From Jaminaea rosea (lineage: Eukaryota > Basidiomycota > Exobasidiomycetes > Microstromatales), in contig NW_020289975.1 in the NCBI RefSeq assembly GCF_003144245.1, positions 2,623,496 through 2,687,495 on the forward strand: a DNA stretch of 64,000 nt, read 5' to 3'. The position numbers were made by a program, and so were the translations under genes. Below are positions 1-11,036 of the stretch, piece after piece (positions within the stretch are counted from its first letter, which is position 1; every line of letters starts with the position of its first letter). The notes under the pieces were generated by a model. That model worked only from the letters and a program-made list of their open reading frames with translations, was not told the DNA's origin and did no database searches.

Positions 1-48
1 CATGGCCGATGACGTGGGCTGTGTCGTGGGTTGCGAGGCTGTGGCCAT
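1..48 (-). CDS. Start of a gene running off the left edge (partial)
   Basis: On the minus strand an ATG at 48-46 sits in a good context (AAG before, G after) and opens a frame of 16 codons to the window edge, beginning MATASQPTTQPTSSAM. Nothing in 16 Thr/Ser/Pro-rich residues identifies a family. It would be transcribed divergently from MAK21. Only the start context and the open frame support it, so it could be a chance ORF. Confidence 0.3.
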   Translation of the reverse strand, partial: MATASQPTTQPTSSAM

Positions 49-604
49 CTTGACGGCGCGATGTGAGGAAACAGTAGCAGAATCAAGAGGAGGCTGAGTG
101 GATTAGTGGGGCGCACTTGGCGCGATAGCCCTTATTGGCTGCGTTCTGGGCAGGAAGGAGTGTGAGGTGGTGCGGGAGGGGGGAAGGGGGATGGGACTGG
201 GAGAAGGCGGAGGGACTGGGTAGGGTACGTGCGTGCGTGTATGCTATATTCCAAGTGCAGAGTAGGAAGCTGTGAGGCTTGAGCTTTCCTTTCTCTCCAC
301 GAGGATATCGTGGAGAAGGAGAAGAAGGGAAGGAAGGAAGCGGGCGCTGCACTCCCACTCACTTTACTCTCCTCGTTGCTCGACCACGTCTCTAAATCCG
401 AGTGAAAAACGCGCGGAGAGCTGAGCAGACGCCGCCAGTGAAGCGCGAATCGATTATGTAAGCGCCCGTCGAGTTGCAACAGAATTTTGGACGCTCTCGA
501 GGGCGGACGAGGACAATCAGGCGAGCAACGTCGAATTGTTGGTGCCCATCCGTCCGCATCATCAATCGATCGATCGTACAGGGGTCATCACGCCAATCAC
601 GACG
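49..604. other. Intergenic region upstream of MAK21
   Basis: About 550 bases between the putative minus-strand start at 48 and the MAK21 ATG at 605. Short open frames occur on both strands but have simple, Ser/Arg-rich composition and no recognisable domain. A G-rich stretch at about 160-215 reads as a pyrimidine tract on the minus strand, as is common in fungal promoters. I see no RNA gene or repeat here. Confidence 0.5.
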
Positions 605-3600
605 ATGGCGAGAGATTTCAGACCAAAAGACAAGAAGCAAGGCGGTGGAACGAAAGACAAGGCGTCCAGGCCTCAGGCTAACGGCCATGCGCAACAGCAG
701 CCTCGCGACTTTAGACCAAAAGCTGCGAAGCCCAGCGGTCAACAGACTCGTTTCGGCGACGACGAGGAGCGTAGCAGCAGCAGCGCAATTGCTAGTGGAG
801 AGGTAGCCCCGAGCGCACACTCAAGTGATGGAGACGATGGCGAAGAGGGAACAGAAGAGGAGCTGCGTGAAGCAATCGCAGCTCTAGGAGGGGAAGAGGG
901 AGATTTGGATCTCATTTCGTCAAAGGCTCTCAAGGCCACTAAGGGCAAAGGAAAGCAGGACGATGGCAGTGAGGTGAGCACACTTTGATGAGACTAGAGA
1001 CTGGCTGTAGCTGACCATCGTCATCATCTGCCACCCGCAGGCTGGCCTTGGCGATGAGCTCAAGGCGTTCATGAAGGGCCTCAACCTTCCCACCGACGTC
1101 GTACCCCAGCCCGCTCCTGGCCCATCAAAGAGCCCTGCGAAGGAGGTCGGTGGCCCCGCGAAGAAGATGGATGATGATGCTGCTGCTGCTCTCCAGGAGC
1201 CCACACCGACGGACGCTGCTCGCGCCTCGCGAGCAGCAGATAAGGAGAGAACAAAGCAGGAGAAGAAGGAGGAGCGCCGCAGAATGGCAGAGGCGCAAAA
1301 GGCAGCAGCAGATGAGAACAAGCGCAAGGCATCCAAGGTCGAGGAAATCGCAAAAAAGGCAAAGGAGACGGCAGCAAAGAAGAAGGTTGAACAGAAGAGC
1401 AATGCTGTGGTCGAGGCAGCCAAGGCCTCTAGCAAGCCGACTGTCAAGGAGGCAACCTCGCAGCTTCTCATCACGCCAGCTCCTCAATGGATGGGCACCG
1501 ACGTTGAGGCTCTTGGGCCTTCCTCGTCTTCAGCATCGTCTTCGGCCCTGTCACACGACAGGGTCGTTTCTCTACTCGCCGAAGGCAATGCCGTACTCAG
1601 CGCCGAGAACGCCACGTATCACTCACTCCTCAACTCCGGGTCTCACAGCATGACGGCTGCTCTCGGCGGCCTCACGCCCAGCGATGCTAAGTTCATCTCG
1701 TCCCTCCTCGGCGATACATCCTCTATTTCTGGCAGCGCTGGAGGCGGTGGTACACTTTCGGATCGAATCGCCGCTCATGCCTTGCTACTGGGCTCATCGG
1801 CGCTTCACAATTTGCGCTCGCTCGATGCCCTTGTCACCATGGCAGGCAAGAAGAGCCGAGAGGAGAGCGGTCGCGCTACACGCGCTCTGGCAGACTGGTT
1901 TGCGGGTGCGGGGCTGGGTAGCTCAGGACGCAAGCTGCGCTACTTCCGCGACCAGCCCGAGCTCGCTGCCACAGCTGCGGCGCCCAGCTCGCGTGGAAAG
2001 CAGCAACGTCTCTGTCTCTTTGCCTTCGAGGACCGTCTCAAGAAGACGTATTTCTCCTTCCTACAGACCCTTGAGAACCAGTCGCACGACCCGCTGCCAT
2101 TCGTGCGTCAGCAGGCCGTCAGCCAGACATTCATTCTTTTGCGCGAGAAAAGCGAGCAGGAGCAGAATTTGATGAGACTGCTGGTCAACAAGTTGGGCGA
2201 TGGAGAGAAGTCAGTGGCGAGCAAGGCCACGAACAATCTCCTGGAGCTTCTCAACGTTCATCCGAACATGAAGGCCATTGTCACTCGCGAGGTGGGCGAA
2301 CTCATCCGCAAGCCCACTCGATCGTCCACACGCGCAGACAAGGAGACAACAAAGAAGCACCACAACCACGCCAAGTACTACGGTGTGCTAGCGCTCAACC
2401 AAATCATGCTCACTCGGCAGGACACAGAGGTGGCCAACAGCCTCATTCAGCTCTACTTTGAGCTCTTTGAGGAGGCACTCAATGACGAGGCGGCACGACC
2501 AGATGCTGACAAGGCGGATGGCGAGGAAGGGGACCAGGCCAGCGGCAAGAAGAAGAAGGATCGTTGGCGTGACAAGAAAGGAAAGAAGGGCGGCAAAGGC
2601 AACAACAGTCAGAATCCGGACCACGCTGCTGCTGCTGTGGCCGAGACCGAAGGCAAGATGATGGCAGCCATCCTTACAGGTGTCCGTCGAGCCTTTCCCT
2701 TTGCCCAGCTGGAGACGAACGTCTTCGACAAGCATCTGGACACCCTCTTCCGCATCACCCACTCCTCCTCCTTCAACATTGCTGTGCAAGCACTCCAGCT
2801 CATCTACGTCGTTGCCACCTCTTCTTCTACCTCCTCCACGAGCCTTAGTGATCGATTCCACTCAAGCCTATACTCCTCCATGCTCGACCCGAGGCTTGCC
2901 CAGACGAGCAAGACGGCCATGTACCTCAATCTATGCTTCAAGGCTATGCGGGACGACGTGGATGAGGATCGCCGAGCGGCAGAGGTTAAGCGCCTCGTGC
3001 AGGTCTTGGCGCACATGGACGTCGAGTTCGTGTGCGGTGCACTGTTCCTCATTGGAGAGCTGATACGTGCTCAGCCGCGCCTGAGGGGCATGCTTACGGA
3101 TCCGGAGGATGACGACGAGGAGGTGGTCCGCGACCAGCCTGAGGACGCCGAGGACGACGAAGAGGCAGACCATTCCAAGTCACAAACAGCATCGGCGCGC
3201 CCAGCCACAGCTTACGATCCTCGCAAGCGCGACCCCCGTTTCGCACGTGCGCGCCCTACCTGCCTCTGGGAAGTGCGTCCCCTCCTGTCGCATCACCATC
3301 CCACTGTCAGACTCCTCACCACGCAACTCATCCAAGGCCAAACCCTCACTACCACTCCCGACTTGACCCTCTACTCTTTGTCCCACTTCCTCGACCGTTT
3401 CGTCTACCGAAACGCGAAGAAGGCTGGCTCTGGCGCTCAAAAGGGTGCTTCAGGCATGCAACCCGCAATCGCTGCGGCTGGATCTGGGGAGGACGGTGTG
3501 AGGAAGGTGAAGGGCTGGAGCGGTGTCGGGGCTGCGGATGAAGTGAACACGGAGAAGTTCAGAAAGAAGAAGGCCGAGGATGTGCCTGTGGATTCGCTGT

Positions 3601-4316
3601 TCTTCCATCACTTCTTCAACTTGAAGGAGAAGAGAGACGCGGCGCAGGGAAAGAAGAAGGGCAAGGGGCGTGGAGATGAGATGGACAGCGATGGCGGCGA
3701 GGCCGGGGACGAGGACGTCGACGACGACGAAGTCAGCAGCGACGCGGGCAGTGCGATCAACATGCTGGACGATGAAGAGGCGGAGGACGAAGATGTGGCA
3801 AGCGACGCTGATTCGGATGCTTCAGACGACTCGGAGGAGCGCGAGATCTGGGCAGCGATGAAGCGTACTATGCCGGCAGAGGACGGAGATGCGGAGCTCA
3901 TGGACGACAGTGGAGATGAGGATGAGGATGACGAGGATCTTGCGGAGCTGGACTACACCGACAGCGAGGAGGAGGCAGAAGAGGGCGAGGAAGCAGACGC
4001 TGGCAAAGCTGGCAAGGAGGACGATGTCTCGTCCGACGAGGAGGGCATGTTCGACGAGGATGAGGACGACTTGCTTCCCTTCGCCGATTTCGAGGACGGG
4101 GAAGACAGTAGCGGCGAGGACGAAGGCGCTGCGGCGACAACAACAAACGTTGCAGGCAAGAAGAGAGGCCGCGACGATGGCGAAGACGAAGAGAGCAAGC
4201 CCAAGTCGAAGAGCCAGCAACGCCGCGCCGAGCGCAAGAAGCGCAAGGCTATGCCGACTTTCGCTAGTGCAGAGGATTATGCGCACTTGCTTGGGGGAGG
4301 AGACGATGAGGAGTAG
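605..4316 (+). CDS. MAK21: Ribosome biogenesis protein Noc1/Mak21 (CBF/Mak21 family)
   Basis: Exons 605-973 and 1041-4316, with a 67-nt intron (donor GTGAGC, acceptor CGCAG); 1,214 residues. The spliced frame is continuous across the junction (GAG|GCT). Homologues form the Noc1-Noc2 complex in the nucleolus and escort early pre-60S particles; the human homologue is CEBPZ. The recognisable part starts near residue 446 with the FAFEDRLKKTYF helix-repeat segment, followed by the KLGDGEKSVASKA region. The C-terminal CBF block is near residue 864 (WEVRPLLSHHHPTVRLL). The N-terminus is Lys/Ala/Glu-rich and probably coiled. Residues about 999-1153 form a very acidic Asp/Glu tract, followed by a Lys/Arg-rich nuclear/nucleolar signal. 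The length exceeds yeast Mak21 mainly through these low-complexity ends. The start at 605 is the first ATG giving the conserved-looking basic N-terminus; upstream extension would need a non-ATG start. Confidence 0.9.
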
Positions 4317-4875
4317 AATGTCTGAACTTTGTCATGTCCTTTCGAAGGCAATCCCGTGTTGGTCCTCTATGTTGGTCCTCTATGATTGATCAGACTAGGC
4401 TTGATGATGAGTGATCAAGTGTGCATCTCTCCCGCCTGCACGAGTGGAAGTCAGCCAACCTCCGAAAACCAACACTTGCGCTCTTGCCGAGCTCAGACCA
4501 ACCAAGTCGACTCTCGAGTCGACGCATCGATGCACGCTTGGACCCTCGCTTTCGCCTTCGCTTCCTCCTGCGCTCGAGCAGGGAAAAAGGAGGTTGATCC
4601 ACCTGACACCATCTCGTCTCCTCTTGACCCCCTATCCTCTTTCCTCACCGCATCGTTGCTCGAAGACTTGACGCCTTCGATACCCTTTCTCAGCTGGCCT
4701 GAGGACAGAAAGACGACGGTTCCCACCCCTAGCACTCTGACGCTCCTTCTACCTCGGTTTCCCGCCCCTCATCCTCGCCTCGGTGCCTGAAGCTGGCTTC
4801 AGACTGGCCGTCGTTCATTCAATCTCTCCATCATCTCCTCCGTACCTTGCCCTCATCCCTCTCCTTCCCGTCAAC
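4317..4875. promoter_or_regulatory. Intergenic region and promoter of the lactonase-like gene
   Basis: 559 bases between MAK21 and the lactonase-like gene, both on the plus strand. The last 80 bases before the ATG at 4876 are pyrimidine-rich (runs of CTC, TCC and CATC), as in many fungal core promoters that lack a clear TATA box. An open frame runs in from 4783 but begins with GTG and would hide the signal peptide, so I place the start at 4876. No other feature seen. Confidence 0.4.
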
Positions 4876-6312
4876 ATGTTCGGCATAACAGTCTCCTTCG
4901 TCGTTCTCTGCCTCGCCCTCTCAGGACACGCCCAGCCCATCAACGTCAAAGAGACGCTGCCGCACCATGCCCCTTTCCAAACGGCGACGACGCACCTCTC
5001 CTCTTACCTGCTCCTCACAGGCGGCTACTCCGGGGATCTTTCAGTCCTGTCCATCGATTCCACCACAGGCAACCTCACCAACCTCACCTCGACCCGTCAA
5101 GCGGGTGCGGGACCCTCATGGGCAAGCTGGAATCCCAGCGATGTCAGCAAGCTCTACGTTGTCAATGACAATGCGGGCGCAAATGCCACGAATCTACATC
5201 GATTCACCTGGGATGGGGCAAAGCTGAGGGACGTCGAGCCTGGAAGGTCAGAGCTCGAAGGGACGGTTCATACTCGCTACTCTCGTCGTAAGAGCGCAGC
5301 CAGTTGTCTTCTCTCAGCAGGCTATGGAGCCAAAGCGGTTAGCAGCCAGGCACTAGACCAACAGCAGAGCCTGCGAAATGCAAAGACGAGCGCAGGCGTG
5401 ACGTACAAGTACAGCTTCTCAGGCAAAGGACCGAACACGGCACGACAGGACCAGTCTCGCCCACATGAGATCATCGATTCGCCTGATGGAAAGTTCGTCT
5501 ACGTTCCCGACTTGGGAGCTGATCGCGTGCACGTCTTCCGATATGCCAATAGCACCACGAGCGATGCTGTTGGGCAGAATGGAAAGCAAGATGGCAGTCA
5601 ATGTGCGCTCGAGGCTTTGGCGCCGATCAAGACAGCCGCGGGCGATGGCCCCAGGCATATGGCCTTCTTCACTGCGACGGATCAGACGGGGTCACGCAAC
5701 TCAAACGCGAAGCGTGGTGGTCGCGCACCATTGTCGCTTCATCCCATGGGCACCACGGCCGCCGCCGCGGCTGCAAACAAGACGTACGCCTACCTCGTCA
5801 CCGAGCTCGGCGGCACCATTCGCAGCTTCACCTACAACTCCACGACCGGTCAGCTTTCCCTCATCGGTCTCGCCCAGACGACCCGCACGGGCATTCAGGG
5901 CAACAGCACCGAGCTCGCAAATGTCGCTCCCTCTGAGCCCATGATCTCCCCAGACGGGCGCTTCGTCTATGTAGCCAACCGCCACCTGCCCCATGCTGCC
6001 AAACAGAGCAGCCGTGCCGCTACAGGCCGCGGAGGGCAAGACGACAGCATCGCCCTCTTCTCTCGCAATCTGACTACCGGGCTTCTCACTGGCCCTCTTG
6101 CCCAGTACTCGAGCGGCGGCCGCAACCCGCGTCACGCCTCGCTGCACAGCGATGGCAAGTGGATCGCAGTGGCCAATCAGGGGGACGACGATGGTACAGG
6201 TGCCAGTCTGGCTGTTTTGCGCGTCAATGTCACGAGTGGAGCGCTCGAGGAGGTGCAAAGGTGGGATAATATCACCTCGCCTGCTTTTGCCGGGTGGTGG
6301 GGTTCATCCTGA
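4876..6312 (+). CDS. Secreted lactonase-like seven-bladed beta-propeller protein
   Basis: Single exon, 478 residues. The first about 18 residues (MFGITVSFVVLCLALSGHA) form a clear signal peptide, so the product is probably secreted or enters the ER. The rest carries the repeat signatures of the lactonase / carboxy-muconate cyclase propeller family (Pfam Lactonase): SPDGKFVYVPDLGADRVHVF near residue 197-216, GDGPRHMAF near 256, SPDGRFVYVANR near 358, and GRNPRHASLHSDGKWIAVAN near 415. Many N-x-S/T sites fit a glycosylated protein. Family members include 6-phosphogluconolactonases and carboxy-cis,cis-muconate cyclases. The substrate here cannot be told, and the signal peptide argues against a cytosolic pentose-phosphate role. 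The Asn/Ser/Ala-rich loops between blades are long. It converges on ARL1. Confidence 0.82.
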   Translation: MFGITVSFVVLCLALSGHAQPINVKETLPHHAPFQTATTHLSSYLLLTGGYSGDLSVLSIDSTTGNLTNLTSTRQAGAGPSWASWNPSDVSKLYVVNDNAGANATNLHRFTWDGAKLRDVEPGRSELEGTVHTRYSRRKSAASCLLSAGYGAKAVSSQALDQQQSLRNAKTSAGVTYKYSFSGKGPNTARQDQSRPHEIIDSPDGKFVYVPDLGADRVHVFRYANSTTSDAVGQNGKQDGSQCALEALAPIKTAAGDGPRHMAFFTATDQTGSRNSNAKRGGRAPLSLHPMGTTAAAAAANKTYAYLVTELGGTIRSFTYNSTTGQLSLIGLAQTTRTGIQGNSTELANVAPSEPMISPDGRFVYVANRHLPHAAKQSSRAATGRGGQDDSIALFSRNLTTGLLTGPLAQYSSGGRNPRHASLHSDGKWIAVANQGDDDGTGASLAVLRVNVTSGALEEVQRWDNITSPAFAGWWGSS

Positions 6313-6565
6313 GTGCGGCGTCAGCCCGGGACTTTCTGCTGCTCTTACACTCTCCGTCATTCAAGCCGAAATGTGATGGTAGTATTACAAGCTTTGACCT
6401 CGCCCCAAAGTAGCACGAAAGCCGCACGCACGAATGAAAGGGCGATTCCAGCGTAGGGCAGAAAGCCTTTCTGGGCCGTTGCCTCGACGGCTCGCTAGAC
6501 GGAGCTTGCCCCTTGAGCTGGTCTCCACCTCGACCCTCTGTATTGACAAACTCGCCCAGTGAGAC

Positions 6566-7269
6566 TTACTTTGCTGTGATCGCATTGACGAGCCTGTGAC
6601 AGACCAGCGATTAGTGGTCAGCTCCTATTTCCCCCATGCAAACGCGCTCGCGCGTACTCACCAATCCATTCCCTCATCCAGTCCCTCTCCCTTTGTTGCC
6701 ACACTCTTGACGATCGTCCATTCCCTATCCTTCAGCTTGGTCAGACCGAGCTTTTCTGTGATCTCCGCTGCGCTTGCTGCTCCCTGGATATCTTGCTTGT
6801 TGGCAAAGATGAGTAACTTTGCCCCTTTGAGCTCGTCTTCGCCGAGGAGGGAGTGGAGTTCTGATTTTGAGAGGGACAGACGAGCGTGGTCTGATGAGTC
6901 GATTACGTAGATGACCGCTGGAGAGGAAAGGAGGGAGGAGAAGGAGTTGGTGAGCAGACATGTCGATGAATGCCCAGTCTGCGGGCTCTTTTGGCGCTCA
7001 CCCTTGGTTCCCCCATAATAACACCTCCAGTACGGCCTGATGCTCGTCTGACCACCCAGATCCCACACTTGAAACTTCACATTCTTGTACTGCAGGGTCT
7101 CCACATTGAAGCCAATCGTAGGAATGGTCGAGACCACATCGCCGATCTGTAAGCGGTAGAGGATCGTCGTCTTGCCTGCCGAATCGAGTCCTAGCATGAG
7201 GATGCGCACGTCCTCTTCGCGTGACCAGAAAGCTAGTCTGCCCAGTAGGGACGAGAAGGTAAGGCCCAT
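6566..7269 (-). CDS. ARL1: ADP-ribosylation factor-like GTPase Arl1
   Basis: Three exons on the minus strand: 7269-7002, 6917-6662 and 6593-6566; 183 residues, the usual Arl1 length. It has Gly2 for N-myristoylation ([10 protein letters not shown]), the P-loop GLDSAGKTT at residues about 24-32, switch I with TIGFNVET, switch [16 protein letters not shown], and the guanine motif NKQD followed later by an SATKGEGL loop. The last exon adds only the LVNAITAK end. Arl1 recruits GRIP-domain golgins and other effectors to the trans-Golgi. Introns are 84 and 68 nt. The first has a length divisible by three and no stop, so the frame reads straight through it. The splice (TK|AVIYVID) is nevertheless required to restore the family alignment. 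The 3' end faces the lactonase-like gene. Confidence 0.93.
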
Positions 7270-8849
7270 GTTTGCAGAGACGAAAAGAGAGAAAGCGAAA
7301 GGGGTCGGGGACGGAGAAGGAATGGGACGTGGATTGGATCTATGTAGAAGAGGAGGATGTCGGAAGAGATGGACCACAACGTTGGAAGGCTGCGCTGTCG
7401 AAACTGCCGTCGCTGGCGGGTCCACGACCCTAGACGAGGTGATAGAGATGCCCCTGCGGTTGCCTACGAACGAGCAGCGTCTTGTACGTCTGCCTATGAG
7501 GTATCGCGATGTGGCAGCGTCTCAGGAGTGGACGATGGTGTTGGGTGAATGAACGGAGAGAAGCGCACTGACTGCCATCTCCCCTAGTCCCGTTGCCTGG
7601 CCCGCCTCGACTCGCTCTCCCCGCAACGCGTGGCAGGGACAGACGGATGGAAGTGAGGGAGTGAAGGCGTGGCTGCTAACTTGATTCGAGAGCCACGGCG
7701 AGCTGAAGCCGTTTCCTTGCTACAGAACATCTCGACGCCAAGGTGAAAATTGGCCGAGGAGCATCACGAAGGCCAGGTGGAGGCTTGTGGCTTAACGAGA
7801 AATGGATGCACGATTTGTTTGGACAGGCGAGTGGTGGTCGCATCGCCGGCTTCATGGCGATCAGCGATTCATACCACGATGGGCGACAAGACAGCAGGGC
7901 CCGCGTTGACAGGCTTAACGAATGGCTCTGCCGCCCACATACGAGCATTTTGGCGCACGTCCCGCCCTCACGCACACCCAGTCTGTGAGACCGTGGCGTC
8001 GACTCGACCAATCTGCAAGCTCGAACTCTCCGGCCAGCTTGCGAGCTCTATCCATCATCATTGCCTTCGCCTGATCCACGACGACAGGCTCCCCCTGCCA
8101 GGTCACCATATGTGAAGATAGGAAATGTCACGAAGTTGCTCCTCCCAGCCGTCCAGCCGTTCGCGCGTCGACGTATGCGCGTCGCCGAGGCTCGCTCACT
8201 CATCACTCATCCTTGATCGTCAATCCACCTTCGCCCATCATCTTTCCTCGCAGGACGTCCGACCACTCATTGCGACTCAGTCGAAGGTCTATTCTGAGGC
8301 CCAGGCTGCGTCCGAGTTTGCCGCAATACGAGGCGAGCGGCCTAGCTGGTCGATGCAATCATCTCCTCGTTGCGGAAGGACGATTGACCATTTCTTGTGC
8401 TGCCAACGTCGGTGGTCCGTCGCGACTTTGCGTGGAGTTGCAGTTTAGCGGACCTGGACCGACGTGCTCCCGACCTCGGTCACGGCTGCCCGGCCTGCTG
8501 CCTGCGTGCTCCTTGGGTCGACATATTGCTCCGCCCGCTGCTCATCGATGCAGCCATTCTCTGTCAACGCCTCGTTTCATCTCGTGTCTCACTCCTTAGT
8601 CCATCTGGATCGCCTTGCTCCATCTCTCCTGGTTAGACATGCTGGCCTCTCGCCTCGATTGGATCATCCTGGGTGATTGACACCAGCCAACCATCATCTC
8701 CCCTCTCTCTCTTCAACACAACACTCACTTCTTAACTCCTCTTCATCAAAGTCACGCGACACGTTCTCACCGCACGCCGAGTAAAGGCTCACCCTCATCT
8801 TTGTCGCCTCGCCTCCTTGTCTTGCTAGCAAAGAGGGCATTTTACAGCC
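7270..8849. other. 1.6-kb intergenic region between divergent ARL1 and the membrane-protein gene
   Basis: This is the longest gene-free stretch in the window. Open frames of up to 128 codons exist on both strands, but they translate to Arg/Ser/His/Pro-rich sequence with no domain and overlap one another, as shadow frames do in GC-rich DNA. The right end (about 8690-8760) is a CT-rich block followed by CAACAC motifs, which I read as the core promoter and 5' leader of the gene starting at 8850. No tRNA, snoRNA or repeat could be recognised. A spliced small gene or long non-coding RNA cannot be excluded. Confidence 0.4.
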
Positions 8850-11036
8850 ATGCAACACCTGCGCATCGCCGCCTTTTGCCTCATCGTCGCGGCCGCGCTC
8901 ATCGCCTTGCCCAACGCAGTCGCAGCAACTCACGATGACCTTCGCCGCGGGATTCGCATACCACCAGCTCGCAGGCAAGCCTCTGGCTCCTCTTCGCCAT
9001 CGTCATCATCAAGCGCCTCCTCGGCGGTGGCCACTGCAGGCGTAGGCGATGCTCAAAATGTAACCGGCGCGGCCTCTGGGGGCAGCAAGTCTACCTCCTC
9101 CTACATCAACTGGCAGCTCCCCGACACATTTGTACAATGCCAGCCGGCCTTGATCTCCTTCTCTGCCGTCTTCGGCGCCAAAGACGAAGATGCTCTGGGA
9201 GGTACACTGAAGAAGGCCATATCCAATACGTGGATCAATCTGCGCATCCGCCCCACTACGGGGAACGAGGAGGGGATTAGTGAAGACTTGTCTAGCAATG
9301 CAACATCGTGGTCATGGGCAGCTGTCAATTTTCCCGAGGGTACCAACTTCGAAGTGCTGATCAGTGCTCTCACCAACATAACTCTTGGCAACACCACGTC
9401 CTCGTCCAAGGGCTCTTCCAACTCAAAGGACAAGAAGACCAACAACCTCGCAGTCTCCAATGCCAAAGACGACATTTCTCCAGTGGTCATCGCGCGCGCC
9501 TTTGCTCGCTCGATTGTAGTCGCCAGCCCAACAAATGATTCCACATGTCTGGGCACTACGACAGCCAGCAACGGTACCGACGCGAGCACGTTCGGCGGAA
9601 GCCATAGCGGCTCTCTTGCTGGACCAGCTGGTGGAGCTCGGGGCGATGCTAGTGGTGGGAGCCGCAAAAAGAACGGCGATCGTACCGTCATCATCGTCGC
9701 CGCCTTCCTTGGCGGGCTCGGCGGCCTCTTCATTGCGCTGGTCGGCGCACTGGCCTGGCACAAGCGCAAAGACCAAAGGAGGCTGCGAGGAGTAGCAGAG
9801 GCAGGGCAAGGAGGATACTCGCATGCCATCCAGATGGCGAGGAGGTCCGGCGCCTTTGCCACAGACAACTCTTTGCCGCGTCCCATGTCTCAAGGCAGCG
9901 GCCTCGCAGGCGCAGCGGGCAACACGGGAGGCAGGGGAGGCGCCCGCTCCTCGGCCGTCCCTCTCTGGGACGGAGGCTATCGTGACGGGCCCTCTGCTGG
10001 CTGGGGTTATATGGCCAGCCTGGTCCCCGGTCTGGCACCTCAGGCCCCACCAGCCTTTACCTCTCCCAATTCAAGTCCCGTTGATGGCACCTTCGCTGCA
10101 CTTCGGGGAAGGAGAGGAGGGCGTAATCGTCTGTTGGCGACGAATCGTCGTCAGGAGGAAGGGGAGGAGGATTTGCCCAGCTATGGGAAGAGTGAGGCCG
10201 AGGTGCGCGACTTGCCTAGTTATGAAGCTGGGTTCTTGGCCGGGCTAGCAGCATTGCAGCAACAACAGCTGAGGGGACGTGCCGGGTATGAGGCGGCACC
10301 AGGTGGGGAGCCGACGGCGTACGAAGATGCGACAGCCGCAAGTCATGGCGCCAATGCCACTGGCTTCTTGGACGAGCGCTCCGGTCTCCTAGCTACGGTG
10401 GCAGAGGAGCGGTCTTCCCTATACTCGAACGACGGTGCATCGGGCGGCAGCCTTGGTCGATCAAACAGCAATGCTACCACGAGCACGACGGGCTTCCAAG
10501 CTCCACCGCCCGCCGAGGTGGGCAGGAGCGTCACGATGAGCAACGTAGATCGACAACAGCGCGGCAGCGGTAGCAGCGGCGGGCCGCGCAGGAACGACTC
10601 TAATTCCTCAACCACCAGCGCGGGCAGTAGTACGGGTAGCGCAACGTGGAGGCTCGATGAGCGCTACTCACAGCAGCCGCGCCTCCCTCCTATCCAAACG
10701 AGCGGGCAGGCTTTCACCCATCATCGCGAGGATAGCGACAATAGCGGTGACCACACGGCCACCGCGACGGTGATGCGCAGCCCCTTTGACGACGACTCTG
10801 CAGCTCGTGGGCACAGGCACGGACACTCTGCGATCACTTTCCTCGACAATCACCACGATGATGTGAATGCGGGGACGGCTACGCCTACTGCTACGACGGC
10901 TTATGAAGCCAGAGCGATACTCGATGGCATGGGCGATGGCGATGGAAATGGAAGAGGCAGCATGGCGGCGAGGAGGCGGTCGAGGGGCGGTAGCCAATCG
11001 ATATTGGGTGGGTTTACTGGGTTGAGTGATGAGTAG
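8850..11036 (+). CDS. Single-pass type I membrane protein, function unknown
   Basis: Single exon, 728 residues. Residues 1 to about 26 are a signal peptide (MQHLRIAAFCLIVAAALIAL...). The outer part, about 27-275, opens with a Ser-rich linker. It then holds a compact segment with NWQLPDTFVQCQPALISF near residue 88 and several N-x-S/T sites, and ends in a Gly/Ser-rich stalk. One transmembrane helix lies at about 279-303 (TVIIVAAFLGGLGGLFIALV...), stopped by HKRKDQRRLR. The cytosolic tail of some 420 residues is low-complexity, with LPSYGKSEAEVRDLPSYEAG near 440-460 (two LPSY repeats that might act as docking motifs), Ser/Asn tracts and many potential phosphosites. The layout resembles fungal cell-surface sensors, but no known sensor domain is recognised. 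Confidence 0.75.
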   Translation: MQHLRIAAFCLIVAAALIALPNAVAATHDDLRRGIRIPPARRQASGSSSPSSSSSASSAVATAGVGDAQNVTGAASGGSKSTSSYINWQLPDTFVQCQPALISFSAVFGAKDEDALGGTLKKAISNTWINLRIRPTTGNEEGISEDLSSNATSWSWAAVNFPEGTNFEVLISALTNITLGNTTSSSKGSSNSKDKKTNNLAVSNAKDDISPVVIARAFARSIVVASPTNDSTCLGTTTASNGTDASTFGGSHSGSLAGPAGGARGDASGGSRKKNGDRTVIIVAAFLGGLGGLFIALVGALAWHKRKDQRRLRGVAEAGQGGYSHAIQMARRSGAFATDNSLPRPMSQGSGLAGAAGNTGGRGGARSSAVPLWDGGYRDGPSAGWGYMASLVPGLAPQAPPAFTSPNSSPVDGTFAALRGRRGGRNRLLATNRRQEEGEEDLPSYGKSEAEVRDLPSYEAGFLAGLAALQQQQLRGRAGYEAAPGGEPTAYEDATAASHGANATGFLDERSGLLATVAEERSSLYSNDGASGGSLGRSNSNATTSTTGFQAPPPAEVGRSVTMSNVDRQQRGSGSSGGPRRNDSNSSTTSAGSSTGSATWRLDERYSQQPRLPPIQTSGQAFTHHREDSDNSGDHTATATVMRSPFDDDSAARGHRHGHSAITFLDNHHDDVNAGTATPTATTAYEARAILDGMGDGDGNGRGSMAARRRSRGGSQSILGGFTGLSDE

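Noticed and set aside
7676-8636. Several overlapping frames of 60-128 codons on both strands in the largest gap
   Set aside because: Composition is Arg/Ser/His/Pro-rich, frames overlap each other, and none contains a recognisable motif or plausible splice chain.
9101-9886. 261-codon minus-strand frame opposite the membrane-protein gene
   Set aside because: Antisense shadow of a GC-rich coding region; the sense frame has a signal peptide and transmembrane helix and is the real gene.
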